60,000 bases of DNA from Membranipora membranacea (taxonomy: Eukaryota > Bryozoa > Gymnolaemata > Cheilostomatida > Membraniporidae), in assembly GCA_914767715.1 (NCBI GenBank), contig OU612069.1:21823387-21883386 (forward strand). The letters are read 5' to 3'. Positions within the stretch are counted from its first letter, which is position 1; each line of letters starts with the position of its first letter. Of the stretch, positions 40,001 to 50,422 are shown one piece after another. Made by a program: the position numbers and the translations under genes. The notes under the pieces were generated by a model that was given only the letters and a program-made list of their open reading frames with translations, searched no databases and had not been told where the DNA came from.

Positions 40001-40178
40001 TCTGAAGGACTCTGAGTTGAACGCTTACTGTATCAAAGTTACATGCAATTGAGAGAGACATACCATATCCTTGTGATGTAGGTTTCGTGATAGCCTGTTT
40101 TTGTCCCAGAGCTCCTTGGGTCTCTATATAGAGAAATACAACACATAGCAGATACCAAGAAAGCTTAGGAGCACTCAT
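28041..40178 (-). CDS. Gene B: secreted EGF-NIDO protein, 18 exons, complete
   Basis: Exons, 5' to 3': 40064-40178, 39582-39761, 39134-39262, 38662-38784, 37937-38059, 37513-37635, 36657-36782, 36156-36236, 35526-35662, 34780-34966, 34073-34179, 33427-33540, 32839-33067, 31784-31828, 30606-30803, 29908-30048, 28933-29128, 28041-28146. All GT-AG, phases agree, 2,460 nt (819 residues). Domains: signal peptide ([19 protein letters not shown]; residues 1 to about 25), Cys-rich exon (39-98), five calcium-binding-type EGFs (99-306, each starting D[IV][ND]EC), Thr-rich linker (307-333), NIDO (about 334-590: [38 protein letters not shown]), then the conserved C-terminal module (607-819). An in-frame ATG 42 bases upstream (40220) also exists; I chose the one that starts the hydrophobic signal. 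All EGF exons are phase 1-1. Resembles nidogen, alpha-tectorin and mucin-4-like matrix proteins, so a secreted adhesive role is likely; ligand unknown. Confidence 0.9.
29368..29457 (+). repeat. 18-bp minisatellite, 4-5 copies, gene B intron
   Basis: Four perfect 18-bp units (GCACCAGTGTTAGAAGTT) and a fifth degenerate one, between the exons 29908-30048 and 28933-29128 of gene B. The plus frame repeats TSVRSC, an accident of the period. Confidence 0.9.
29625..29831 (+). other. Unrecognised plus-strand frame in a gene B intron
   Basis: A 67-codon frame (starts [17 protein letters not shown]) ends in TAA at 29826. Its composition looks protein-like, but I recognise no domain, and a stop lies just before its start. 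It could be a fragment of an inserted gene. Confidence that it is coding is low. Confidence 0.2.
30055..30110. repeat. (AAAAT)n simple repeat
   Basis: A run of ATAAAATAAAATAAAATAAA type just upstream (minus sense) of the exon 29908-30048 of gene B. A similar AAAC-rich run (about 30559-30586) precedes the exon 30606-30803. Confidence 0.75.
31245..31312 (-). mobile_element. tRNA-like SINE fragment (gene B intron)
   Basis: On the minus strand the block has a weak A-box (GTGGCCCAATGCTAAG) and a B-box-like GGGTTAGATCC at tRNA spacing. The stems do not pair well, so this is a degenerate tRNA-headed repeat and not a gene. Confidence 0.4.
31914..32420 (-). pseudogene. Non-LTR retrotransposon RT fragment (C-terminal part)
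   Basis: The 125-codon frame at 31914-32291, with the piece just before it (YFGVLFD, about 32340-32370), has the layout of the end of a CR1/jockey-type reverse transcriptase: Y.G..FD, a [14 protein letters not shown] patch, [24 protein letters not shown]...SFL. It is interrupted between the two pieces. It lies in an intron of gene B on the same strand and is not part of the gene. Confidence 0.6.
33608..33740 (+). ncRNA. U2 snRNA-like fragment (5' part), likely pseudogene or U2-headed repeat
   Basis: Bases 33610-33636 read CTTCTCGGCCTATTGGCT followed by AAGATCAA, matching the conserved 5' end of U2 snRNA at all but one position. About 30 bases later CTGTTCTGGTTTT recalls U2's TCTGTTCTTATC. 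The branch-site-pairing segment (GTAGTA) is not seen, and the later part does not match U2, so it is not a working U2 gene. It lies between gene B exons 33427-33540 and 34073-34179, antisense to the gene. Confidence 0.5.
35116..35307. mobile_element. Small TIR element, ends TAGGGGAGGCA/TGCCTCCCCTA
   Basis: About 190 bases bounded by TAGGGGAGGCA and its inverse, with the right end expanded by CTGCCTCC repeats. The ends resemble hAT-type termini. No clear target duplication and no coding sequence. It lies in a gene B intron. Confidence 0.45.
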
Positions 40179-42071
40179 GGTGAACGCAAACTTGTTAATG
40201 ACAGGATTTGAAAAATGCAATTAAGTTTTAAACCCTGCCCTGAGATAAGATAATAGTATTGGCGCTCCGAAGAGGGTGTTTCACAATCCAAACAAACAAG
40301 ACATACCCAGCGACTATTAAGATAAAAAAACTGTTTGAACAGCAGTCGATGTGTGTGACTGTATCAGACTAAACCGAGACACATTTGTTTTTCATGTTCA
40401 GAGAAAGGCAGCAAGAGGCATCAATTCATCTTCTCATTAATATTTACCATTTAGCCAGAAGTTAACATTGAAACTCCTTCGAAATTTTTTCATTACTGAC
40501 ACTCGAAGTCAACCATAAATTTTAATACTAGACACAAGTCGACCAGAGGTTTATTCACTGAAGACTGGCTCACTCTATGAATGCATGAAAGTTTATGGTC
40601 ACTTTAGTGTCCGAATGATAGTTTTAGCCTCGGAAAACTTTCTCTATTATAGTTGAACCGTCGAATTGCCATAATGAACTGAAAGGCTAAAAACATGTGA
40701 ATATCTTTAGCTTTAGTTTTCTGCAGTATCAATTTTTTTCCTGGTTCAATCACTGATACATCAGTGGCCTGATCAAATGATTCGATAAATAAACTTTTAG
40801 GCACAGTTTCTGATCTCATAACGCTCGGTTACAGAATGTACACAGCCATGCTTGGGTGTGTAGGCGTCTTAATTAAACATCCGTTATCTTCTTTATTACA
40901 TTTTTTTATCTTGATTGCAGTAAACAAACGGCATTATTAGCAACATAATTGAATGTAAACAAGGTGCAACAGTCTAACAGCTGATATTCATTAGGGAAAC
41001 TCTCGATACCTCCCTCTCGTCTACTCTGATAAAACTAATTAATTGGCCCCTCCTCCCGATACAGGCTATTGACAAGTCGGCATGTTTGGTTTCGTTTGAT
41101 CCGCCTAAGTTCCTGGTGGAGATCAATTATTCGGTGAATCTCATTATTTTGAGATTCCGCTCTCAGTTGTGAAATACAGAATAAATTAACAATAAATAAC
41201 AGGATTTGAGTTTTCTGTGGTTCTACTGAAGGAGTAAATCTATAAAGTGATTGTACTGGGCCCTGAATTTTCAGCTGTAATTTTTTCCGAAGTCCCATAT
41301 TTCAACATATGAGGTATAGAATACTGATGATTACCGAAGGTCGATATAATCAAGGCTTTGTTCTTGATTATACAAAAAATCATTTTGGGGAGAGTGTGAA
41401 ATTGAGGAGAGGGGGGATAAATGTTAACTACACCTGCTGAGACTAATATCCCTTATGGTTGAATTCAGTGAAATAACCAACTGGGCTTATTTAAAGCTTT
41501 AAGATGCATTTATTCCTTTTATATAACCCAACTATATCAGTTTCTCTGACATGTTCTCTGTTTTGATTCTGTTATCAGTTCTAAAAATTAACACTTACCT
41601 ATTATTCTAAGCATTGCAATGCTGTCATTTGTACCAATCAACTGGTAGGTGCAATAAAATTTACACTTACACAATGATACTATTATTGATTTTCTGAACC
41701 CAAAATTGAGTACACTAATTAGGGGTATCTGCTCTTACAAAGAGGGGGATAACTTCACAAAAGAACTCACTTCGTGTGATAGAAATTATACTAGCCATGG
41801 TGTTTGCTGGCTTGTTGAGGAGAGCAGACACATTGGCTATGCTGGCACCATGTCTATGGCTGGCACCTTCTGCTGATCAATCTGATATATCAACGGCTTC
41901 AACAGGTTTACCGTTCAGGTCACCGTTAGTGACATTCAATTACCTACCACCGCGTGTCCCTGATTGAAATGTGCTTGAAATTGGAATGCCACGACCATCA
42001 ACCAGGGTCGAGTTTGAGCACTTAAACTAATTAACCTGAATGATGTGGTGAATATTCCAAAATCTAAGGAT
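39553..42071. repeat. Segmental duplication, copy 1 (gene B promoter and exons 1-2)
   Basis: This block is almost identical to 49798-52345. It covers the exon 39582-39761, the signal-peptide exon 40064-40178, and about 1.9 kb of upstream sequence. It starts at TAAAGGAAATACATTTACC and ends at CCAAAATCTAAGGAT. Small indels and substitutions separate the copies. Confidence 0.92.
40179..42071 (-). promoter_or_regulatory. Presumed promoter region of gene B (shared with gene C)
   Basis: The 1.9 kb upstream of gene B's start is shared with gene C (50423-52345), so the two genes should have similar control. I could not point to a definite TATA box or start site. A 71-codon frame at 40604-40819 is broken by a stop in the other copy, so it is unlikely to be coding. 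Confidence 0.4.
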
Positions 42072-43180
42072 GATCCAATGTTCTTTGTTGATAACTCAAT
42101 CAATTCTGATCGCATTTTGAGCTGGCAAAATGCTTCACATTCAGCAAAATCTTGCTTTCAATTTGATGTTGTTTTTTCTTAAAATGACTTTTACAGGAAA
42201 GCTTATATCTAGCTATTCATGACAAGCTGCTAAATATATTGCAAGTTGTTAACAAATAACCTTGACTGCAAATCAATGATAGCATCATTACTACTACACA
42301 ATCGAATATCGTGACGTCAACCACAATTAACTGCCTCAATGCTAAAGCTCCTATAGTGTCCTGTCTAGGTTTGTTTTGGTGTTACACTTGCTTTCAAGAA
42401 TGTCAAAGTCGCAAAAAGGTTTATTGCTATGTTACCCTGAGAGAGCTGTATCAAGTTGGCAGTTACAAATCATAGTCATAGGGATCTCTTAATTTCACAT
42501 AATGTAGTATATTTCCCCATTAAAGAAAGCTGTTGCCTAAGACAGGATAGTGCAAGTGAGGCGCATAGCTAGCGCGATTGATCTATATCTATCATACAAG
42601 AACTCCTTAGATTGATTCCTGCTCTAATCTTGAGGTATTTACGCAGGGTGTAGTGCATAGATTGTCTTCAATCAACCGATTTGACCAAACTGTCAAAATT
42701 CATCACATATTTCTCAAACTCAGATATCTCCCTTATGACGTAATTATCGACACATAAAACTATGTACAAAATAACTCATCATGTTGACAGCAAGGACGTA
42801 ATATCCATGTGTCTGTTAGCACCAACCCCCCCTCCTTTGGCGAGTAGGTACTAATTAACACTATCATCCCCCACCTACGATGCTGCTGCCAGCCAGTCGA
42901 AGAAGAGATTAAAATTAGTACACATGTTCTTGATTCACAGGAACGATTCAAGACAAGATGATCTTAGACAGTGTATTTGGTAAACAAACAGGCTTATATT
43001 GGTTCTGTAATCATTCCAATGAACATCAAATAGAGGTTGCTAGTAGCAGTGTTAGCGTTAAATATATTAGAAACTATCTGCACAAAACATAGAAGCTAAA
43101 ATTAAAGTGTATATCAAAGCGATGATTGTGTGGATAACAAGATGGACCAGATGAACCACAGGCAGCAACTATCCATGTGC
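42072..43180. other. Gap between gene C 3' end and the gene B upstream block
   Basis: No exon, RNA gene or clear repeat seen. It holds the gene C 3' UTR at its right end. Confidence 0.4.
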
Positions 43181-46100
43181 TTAGATGCAAGTATCTGTGC
43201 CAATGTTATATTGCTTGTTATCGAGACATGAAGTGGACAGTACAAGATCAGCATAAGCTCCTGATACACTTCTCAGAGGGTATACCACACTATAAAAACA
43301 AGATTAGTCATTATTTCTACTAACTGTCGAGTTATATATGTTGCTGCGTAAGACAGCTTTATTGAACAAACAATTGATATCTATTAAATGTAAATTATTT
43401 ATTTTAAATAGGTATTTTTTTGCATATATCTACTGATTATCAATAACTATAGATCAGACAGAAAAGGATTAGGAAAGATCGGAACTTACGGAGGAGACAA
43501 TGTAAATATAACCAAGTCTAGTATTGGGTGTTTACTTTCATCCACTAGTCTCTTGGTGAGGGCTTGTTTTATCTGAGTTGGTATTTCTGTCATTGTAGCA
43601 TCAAATGACAGATTAGTCGGCCATGTGACTAGCAGTTTGTCATCTGTACACTCAAGCCTCACTTTGGAACCGTCAACAGGCTTACAATCTGTGTTGACAA
43701 AAGGACTCATAATGTATAAAATGGATGTTGTAATACCCGCATGATAATTCTGCATGCACTCCATCAATGCTGAAATGATATTGCAGTGACAGTTTCTCAG
43801 TTGTTTGTCAGCAGTTGGAAACTCTAGGCACCCTGATAACATTTAGGTCAGACATTTAGAAAAAGTTGATGCCGATAAGATTTGTTTATCATTGGACTCT
43901 AAGACCCAAATGTACCTACCGTTCTGACATATCTCTCGGATCTGATTGAATTTGCTTGTTGCAATCATTTCCAGGGTGGACTCTACTATCTTGTTTCTTA
44001 GCAGGACACATTTAACAGGGTAAGTTGATTTGAATTCTACTCTCCTTACCAGGCGGTGGTCTAAAATTAAGAAAGGAAACTTTATATCACATAATCTGAA
44101 TATATTTCAGATTGATTCATTATCGTTAATTCACAGGAATTTCACCTACCTGACCATGAAAAAGGAAATAAAATATGAGTTTCAAGTTTTCAAAGACTAC
44201 AAAATGTCAAACCAGTTATGAGTTGCCTTTCCAGTCGCTTATCTAGGTAATTGATTCATCATCAAAAATATAATTATGATCATAACAACTCAACGTGAAT
44301 TATCACGACCAGCCACTTCAAAAGTCATTACTGGATTGTCATACTAAACATTATGCCAATTGATCAAGAGGTTTGTCCCCTTATGGGGCCACCTTGAGAC
44401 TTTTTGTTTTTTTATTGTATCTGATTGTACTATTAAGATCTTAAATATTTGGAAACTGGCAAACCTTTAATTGTGAGTTTTTGGTTACAGTTGAGACCAT
44501 TCCCAGATATGTGTATGTTGTATTCTCCGGCAGGAAGTTTGAGATTCTGCTGGAAGCCACCAATAGATATATCCAGTGCTGCTACCCCAGATGTGTTTGA
44601 GGTGATTGCCTCGATATGCCTCACACAATCAGGAATAGTGTTGACTTCGTTTGCAACAGCTGAAACATAATCAATAGTAGCCAGTCCATTTCGAAAAAAA
44701 TATTTGGTAAGTAAAGCAAGGTTCACAACTACAAAACCATCTGTTTACTCTACTTTGAGTTGATCAAATGTATGACTAACCACTGACAGGGATGCTGCAA
44801 TACACAATTTAACATATCAAAAAAATCACCATTGCACTAGGTTGATAATTTGGTTAGGGTTTCTTTATTCTCGGGTCAATGATGTCTAACAAACCTTGAC
44901 ACTTGATTCCATCTCCACTATAATCTGCTCTACACTGACATGTATAATCACCGTCTGTGTTGATGCAGTCAGCATTCATATCACAGTTATGTGTGTTTTC
45001 CTTACATTCATTGATATCTGCAATGAGATTTAAATGAATAATAATCAAGTTAAAATTCAATCTAGTTTGCACAATCAGCATTTTGAATCGCAGTCATTTA
45101 CTCCCTCACACTCGTTTACATCTGTGAAATGGAACAAAATTAAGAAATAAAGAAAATTGTCTCACAAGGATGTCTCTACTTAGAAAAAGGCTTTCTGGTC
45201 AAGGATCCCTATGACGTTTTATCAGACCATGATAATTATAGAACTCACAAATCTTGATTTCCTATGAATTTATAGTCAGTACTATCAATTGACTTTAATT
45301 AATATGGTTGGATATATTTGGGCATTATTGAAAACAGTTGCGTCATACCTTTGCACTGTGTTCCGTTCCCATTTTATCCTGTCCTACACTGACATGTGTA
45401 CAATCAAATCACATCAATCATTATCACAATCAGTTCAATCACATTCTGATGGCACTTACTAGGAGATTTGGCTTTCTTTTTATGTCAATTACGCTCATTA
45501 ATTGTTTCACAGCAGCTTAATTTTAGAACTCATATCTGGATTTGCAATCAGTAATGTATAATTTTAAATGAGGCTAAGAAGAATTATCATACCAGTGCAG
45601 TGTGTTCCGTTCCCATCGAAGCCTGATTCACACTGGCATATGTATGAGCCAGGTGTGTTCCGACAAAGGGCATTACTGTCACAGTCAGTATAAGCACTGG
45701 CACACTCATCAATATCTGTAAAACGGGAAAATAACTTGCTTATAATTCTCTTGTATCTCATCAATTATCGGCTTTGGAATTGTGTATTGTATTGCACCAG
45801 GTTGATAATTCTTTCATTGTTTCTCAATTCTCCGGTCATTGATGCCTAACTAGCTCTTAATATCAAACCTTGACCCTTAAATCTGTCTCTATTATACTCT
45901 GCTCTACAGGAGATTATTAGGCACTTATTAGGAGATTAGGCTTTCTTTGTCAATTACGCTCATTGATTGTTTCACATCAGCTTTATTTTAGAACTTGTAT
46001 CTGGATTTGCTATCAGTAATGTATAATTTTAAATGAGGCTAAGAAGGATTATCATACCAGTGCAGTGTGTTCCATTCCCATCGAAGCCTGATTTACACTG

Positions 46101-49100
46101 GCATATGTATGAACCTGGTGTGTTCTGACAAAGAGCATTCCTGTCACAGTCATTATAAGCACTGGCACACTCATCAATATCTGTAAAACGGGAAAATAAC
46201 TTGCTTATAATTCTCTTGTATCTCATCAATTATCGGCATTTGAATTGTGTATTGTATTGCACCAGGTTGATAATTCTTTCATTGCTTCTCTACTCTCGGG
46301 TCATTGATGCCTAACTGGCTCTTAATATCAAACCTTGACACATAAATCTGTCTCTATTATACTCTGCTCTACAGGAGATTATTAGGCACTTATTAGGAGA
46401 TTAGGCTTTCTTTGTCAATTACGCTCATTGATTGTTTCAAATCAGCTTTATTTTAGAACTCATATCTGGATTTGCTATCAGTAATGTATAATTTTAAATG
46501 AGGGTAAGAAGAATTATCATACCAGTGCAGTGTGTTCCATTCCCATCGAAGCCTGATTTACACTGGCATATGTATGAGCCATATGTGTTCCGACAAAGGG
46601 CATTACTGTCACAGTCATCATAATCACTGGCACACTCATCTGTATCTGTAAAACAGGAACATAATAAGACAGCAATAAAGTTCGGGTGGAGACAATGCAT
46701 GGGGATCTTACGGATTATAACCTGAAGCTTTTTTTTGACTTTTTGAGGCATTAGTTGCTTAGAATTCTGTTGTATCTCATCAATAATCGGCATTTGAATT
46801 GTGTATTTCCGTGTGATTAGCTATTATATCACCTAACTGTTTAATTATACTTAGCTGTAGAAGGCAATGTGTATCTATAAATATGATACTCTGTGAGGTT
46901 AAAGTCTTCCCCCCCCCTCCGCCGTGATGATGTTATGTAATAATCAGAGATAATCAAAGCATAATAATTGTGGATTATCTTTATCATCAGCCATCGTTTC
47001 AATCGGTTTATTATCATAATCGTTACCTTATAATCTTTGTCATAATGTCATAAGCCTATACTATTATGATATTGTGACCTATTATTTAACATAGGTCACA
47101 ATGTCTAATAGCAATAAACTTAATGTCCGTTGACATATCAACTTATCTCTGCCCACATAACTGCCCTACTAAAAAACAGCAACGTCACAGCTGTCAATGA
47201 ACGTAATTATTATACTATTAGCATGAAACTGAGAAATCAAGGAATAATAGTTCAGTTATCATTCTGCGATCCTACACAGGCTGCATTAGACCTAAAATGA
47301 CATATTGCTACCCTGCATGGTACTCTATACTCAGTTCAACATCGAAAGAACAGCTCTTATTGGTTGAGAAATTGGCACTTAAAATTATCAGTCCAGTATT
47401 GGATGAATACATAATTAATCAATAATACAATATATCAAGGTCACATGCAATTGATGCAAGCACCAGTTTAGTTTGGTGCTAGTAATTTCACTCTGAGAGG
47501 AATAAGAGAAAGTCATACCTTCACAATGTGTTCCGTTGCCTTGAAACCCTGGATTACAGTGACACCTGTAACTTCCTGGTCGATTGGTACATTCAGCATT
47601 CATGTCACAATCATCTTTCCTCAAGATACATTCATCTATGTCTGCAAAAAGAAATTCATGGGATAAAATCACAGAGTCAAATGAAAGTTGAGGTAATTTT
47701 TTATAACCAGAATACAGCTCTTCAATGGCACAGTCTACAAAAATTTCAGCCTATTCAGCTTGGCTAGAGCCTGAGAGCCCTAATTGTTACGGTTAAAAGA
47801 CAGGATTTAAATTCTTGACCCACATACGCAGAAACTCTTTTGATAAAAACTGTTTGAGCAGCAGCCTCTGCAACAAATCAAAAGAGATAAATTTATCATT
47901 AAATCATCCATGTCTATGGAAGTGTTGGAAAAAAGATACTCGAGATGAGATAGGTTACGATTTATTGCAATTCTCACAGAAACCAAAGGATTTATAATAG
48001 AGTAGCTTTAAACGAATAAAGGGAAAAAATTCAAAAATGTAGTGTGACACAAAAACTAGACAGCGTATTTTATAATAAAGCTATGCGTACTTTGCGGTGC
48101 GGCGCATAGGTACATAGCTCTGGTAATTGTTGCGGAGTAATATTGTTTTGTTCTGAAATTAGGACAATGAGGACAATGATTACAATTTAACCTTACCCTG
48201 AGCGGGCTTATTATACCTGTGCAGTGTGTTCCGTTCCCATCGTAGCCTGTTCTACACTTGCATGCGTAGGATCCAAGTGTATTATAACAGTCAGCTTCCC
48301 AGTGACAGTTATTGTTGCCCTGACACTCGTTTACGTCTGTCAATCGGAAAAAAAAGTACGACATAAAAAATTAGTTAGTATTGATAGAGTACAGAGATAT
48401 TTTATTAATTACACAGCTTTCTTGGTCAAAGTTGCACTAACTATTGTATAATTAACTGACAAATTAATTTTGTTATCATTATTGTTTGGTTAAGATGAGA
48501 TGAAACGAGAGTCGAAGGAAAGAGAAATTGGGGACCTCCAAAGCATAGATGGAAGGATACAATCAGGACGGGTCTCCAATCCTGTTCCCTCATTGAAGTA
48601 GATGCTCAAAACAGGATTAGTGGAGAAGTCTAATAGACCTAGGCTTCTGACAGGCACCCGCTACCTGTACACGACAGAATAGTTCATGACAGGTTAGGTG
48701 AGAATTATTCTGTTCAGATTTATCATCACTCCAAAGCAAGATTTTCATACCTCTGCATGGCACAGTAGCAATAGCATTTTTAGGATCCAAGTATATTTTG
48801 ACATTCAGCATCATTGATAGTAGAAACTTTGACAGTATGAATCCGATAAGCATCACCACCAAACATTTGTCGATATAGATGAAATGTAGATAACTTCTAA
48901 TTTAAATTTTTTAACTCTACATGGAAAATTTGATCAAAAAGACTATGGCAGTGAATAAAAACAGACCGATGGTAGATAATTACATTTTGACAAAACCTAA
49001 AGCAACATCACAATACCTGTGCAGTGAGTTCCGTTACCATCATAGCCTGTGTTACATGTGCATGTGTAGGATCCAAGTGTATTATCACAATCAGCATTTG

Positions 49101-50422
49101 AGTCACAGTAATTTCCTCTCTGGCACTCGTTTATATCTGATAAATGAAAAGTAAATTAGGCAAAGAAAAAATAAGGCTTTCAAGGACAAGAATTCTCAGT
49201 TATTTGATTCAGGGCAGGTAAAATTTAATATCAATTATTGATAATCCATCCTGAGATGACCCAAAACTAGAGTAACAAACCAGTGCATCCTATTCCATCT
49301 CCATAATAGCCTGTTTTACATTTGCATGTGTAAGATCAATTCAATTAGGTACTTCTCACCTACGCAAAGTTTTCCATTCCCATAGTACCCTGTTCTACAC
49401 CTGCACATGTAAGATCCAAGGGTATTATCACAATTAGCATCTGAGTCACAGTCATTGTTTCCCTGACACTCATCTACATCTGTAAAATGGAGGAATAAAG
49501 AGACGTAAAATAAAAGCTTTTCGACGGAGACAGAGAACATGTGTCTGTCATTTTGGCCCTGACATCTATTCACCTCTGTAGATTCAAAAAGACAACACAT
49601 CAAAGCTAAGTTTTGTCATGAATACAGTGTGGGGTATCTTGTCGGTTTGAAATAAAATATATGGCTATCCTTCTCATGAATCTTCTAATTATTTTTTGAT
49701 CAATTTTAGAACTTACTACTTGTTTTGTTATGAATGATGGATGATTACAATATAACCTTACCCTGAGCGGGCTTATTATACCTGTGCAGTGTGTTCTATG
49801 TAAAGGAAATACATTTACCACTTACCAAAGCAGTTTATACCGTTACTATTGGGACCGCTAAAAGGGGGTTTACATGCGCATTCAAAGACGGTGTCATCAT
49901 TTGAGCCTCCTGGAACCCCATATGGTAAAAAGCACCTAGCTACTTCACTAAACGGAATAGATGCATTCACAATGTTTGAGCCACAGTTTTTGCACCAATC
50001 AGATCCTGCAAAATAAAATACAAAGTGAGGTTTGCTAGTGAGTAATATGCTGTTTGCAATTCAACACAATCTTTCAACTCCTGAGTTTACCAAGTAGTAA
50101 GGAAGCTAAATTCAGATGTTTTGGCACGCGCTAAATCTCTTATTATGCCAGTCTCATAAGTTGATTTTTTCCATTGTGAAAGCTGAAAATTGCAAGCAAC
50201 TTCACTTTTTAATATTGATAATGACTGCTTCATACATTCAACAATCTGAAGGACTCTGAGTTGAACGCTTACTGTATCAAAGTTACATGCAATTGAGAGA
50301 GACATACCATATCCTTGTAATGCAGGTTTCGTGATAGCCTGTTTTTGTCCCAGAGCTCCTTGGGTCTCTATATAGAGAAATACAACACAGAGCAGATACC
50401 AAGAAAGCTTAGGAGCACTCAT
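43181..50422 (-). CDS. Gene C: secreted eight-EGF protein, 14 exons, complete
   Basis: Exons, 5' to 3': 50308-50422, 49826-50005, 49360-49479, 49017-49136, 48217-48336, 47519-47641, 46523-46645, 46058-46180, 45593-45715, 44895-45017, 44465-44659, 43920-44060, 43490-43688, 43181-43289. All GT-AG, phases agree, 1,914 nt (637 residues). The signal peptide and Cys-rich exon (residues 1-98) are nearly identical to gene B. Eight EGF domains follow (99-423; motifs D[IVT][DN]EC, C.N..GSY.C.C..G..GNGTHC), all in phase 1-1 exons. The C-terminal module (424-637) includes [21 protein letters not shown]-like Cys exon, [19 protein letters not shown], and the final [15 protein letters not shown]. The NIDO block of genes A and B is absent: the last EGF exon splices straight into the module. 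Broken EGF exons lie in its introns. Likely secreted and calcium-binding; ligand unknown. Confidence 0.9.
45071..45122 (-). pseudogene. Broken EGF exon, 5' half with frameshift
   Basis: After a good acceptor it reads [13 protein letters not shown], then one extra A throws it out of frame just before ADC. No 3' half follows. It lies between the live EGF exons 44895-45017 and 45593-45715. Confidence 0.75.
45347..45405 (-). pseudogene. Broken EGF exon, 3' half with in-frame stop
   Basis: Reads YTCQCRTG, then a TAA where a Tyr is expected, then NGNGTQCKG and an intact GTATG donor. The 5' half is degraded, so it cannot be a normal exon. Confidence 0.75.
45455..46800 (-). repeat. 465-bp tandem repeat carrying an EGF exon, three copies
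   Basis: The EGF exons starting at 45593, 46058 and 46523 are spaced exactly 465 bases apart. The intron sequence on both sides is shared (GAATTATCATACC-type 3' flank, GTATAATTTTAAATGAG, TCAATTACGCTCATTGATTG). The third copy loses similarity 5' of its exon near 46655, so the array is recent but already diverging at its end. Confidence 0.92.
47224..47422 (+). pseudogene. Non-LTR retrotransposon RT fragment
   Basis: An open plus-strand stretch reads [20 protein letters not shown], then [12 protein letters not shown], matching the typical ..SYI.P.L.Y..PAWY...L..VQ..ALKII segment at the end of CR1/jockey-type reverse transcriptases. Both ends are cut off. It lies in a gene C intron, antisense to the gene. 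Confidence 0.6.
48497..48635 (+). pseudogene. Non-LTR retrotransposon C-terminal fragment
   Basis: Reads [18 protein letters not shown], then [11 protein letters not shown] and two stops. This resembles the GRPPKRWKD...A.DR..WR tail common in non-LTR retrotransposon proteins. It lies in a gene C intron, antisense to the gene. Confidence 0.45.
48755..48850 (-). pseudogene. Decayed EGF exon
   Basis: Reads [11 protein letters not shown], a stop, then a scrambled Cys pattern and a GTATG donor-like end. This matches the second half of the EGF exon type [12 protein letters not shown] found next door. The first half is lost. Confidence 0.6.
49281..49337 (-). pseudogene. EGF exon fragment, 3' half only
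   Basis: Reads [18 protein letters not shown] and ends with a GTTTGT donor, but there is no acceptor or first half. The live EGF exon 49360-49479 ends only 22 bases upstream, so two exon copies appear to have been partly merged. Confidence 0.7.
49606..49797 (-). pseudogene. EGF exon tail and intron, cut at the duplication junction
   Basis: Bases 49780-49797 keep only the last codons of an EGF exon (THCTG) and the donor. The following intron (ISPLRVRL in translation) matches that after the live EGF exon 48217-48336. Directly at 49798 the segmental duplication begins, so the rest of the exon was lost at the junction. Confidence 0.8.

Noticed and set aside
40604-40819. 71-codon minus frame in the gene B upstream region
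   Set aside because: The near-identical duplicate (about 50880-51085) has a stop within it, so it is not under coding constraint.
41035-41298. 87-codon minus frame in the gene B upstream region (shared end LHQELR.IKRNQTCRLVN)
   Set aside because: The last 44 codons stay open in both duplicates, which is suggestive, but the copies are too similar overall to separate constraint from recency, and its first half is frameshifted in copy 2.
41776-41967. 63-codon plus frame with a hydrophobic start
   Set aside because: The duplicate copy (about 52081-52200) carries deletions that break it.
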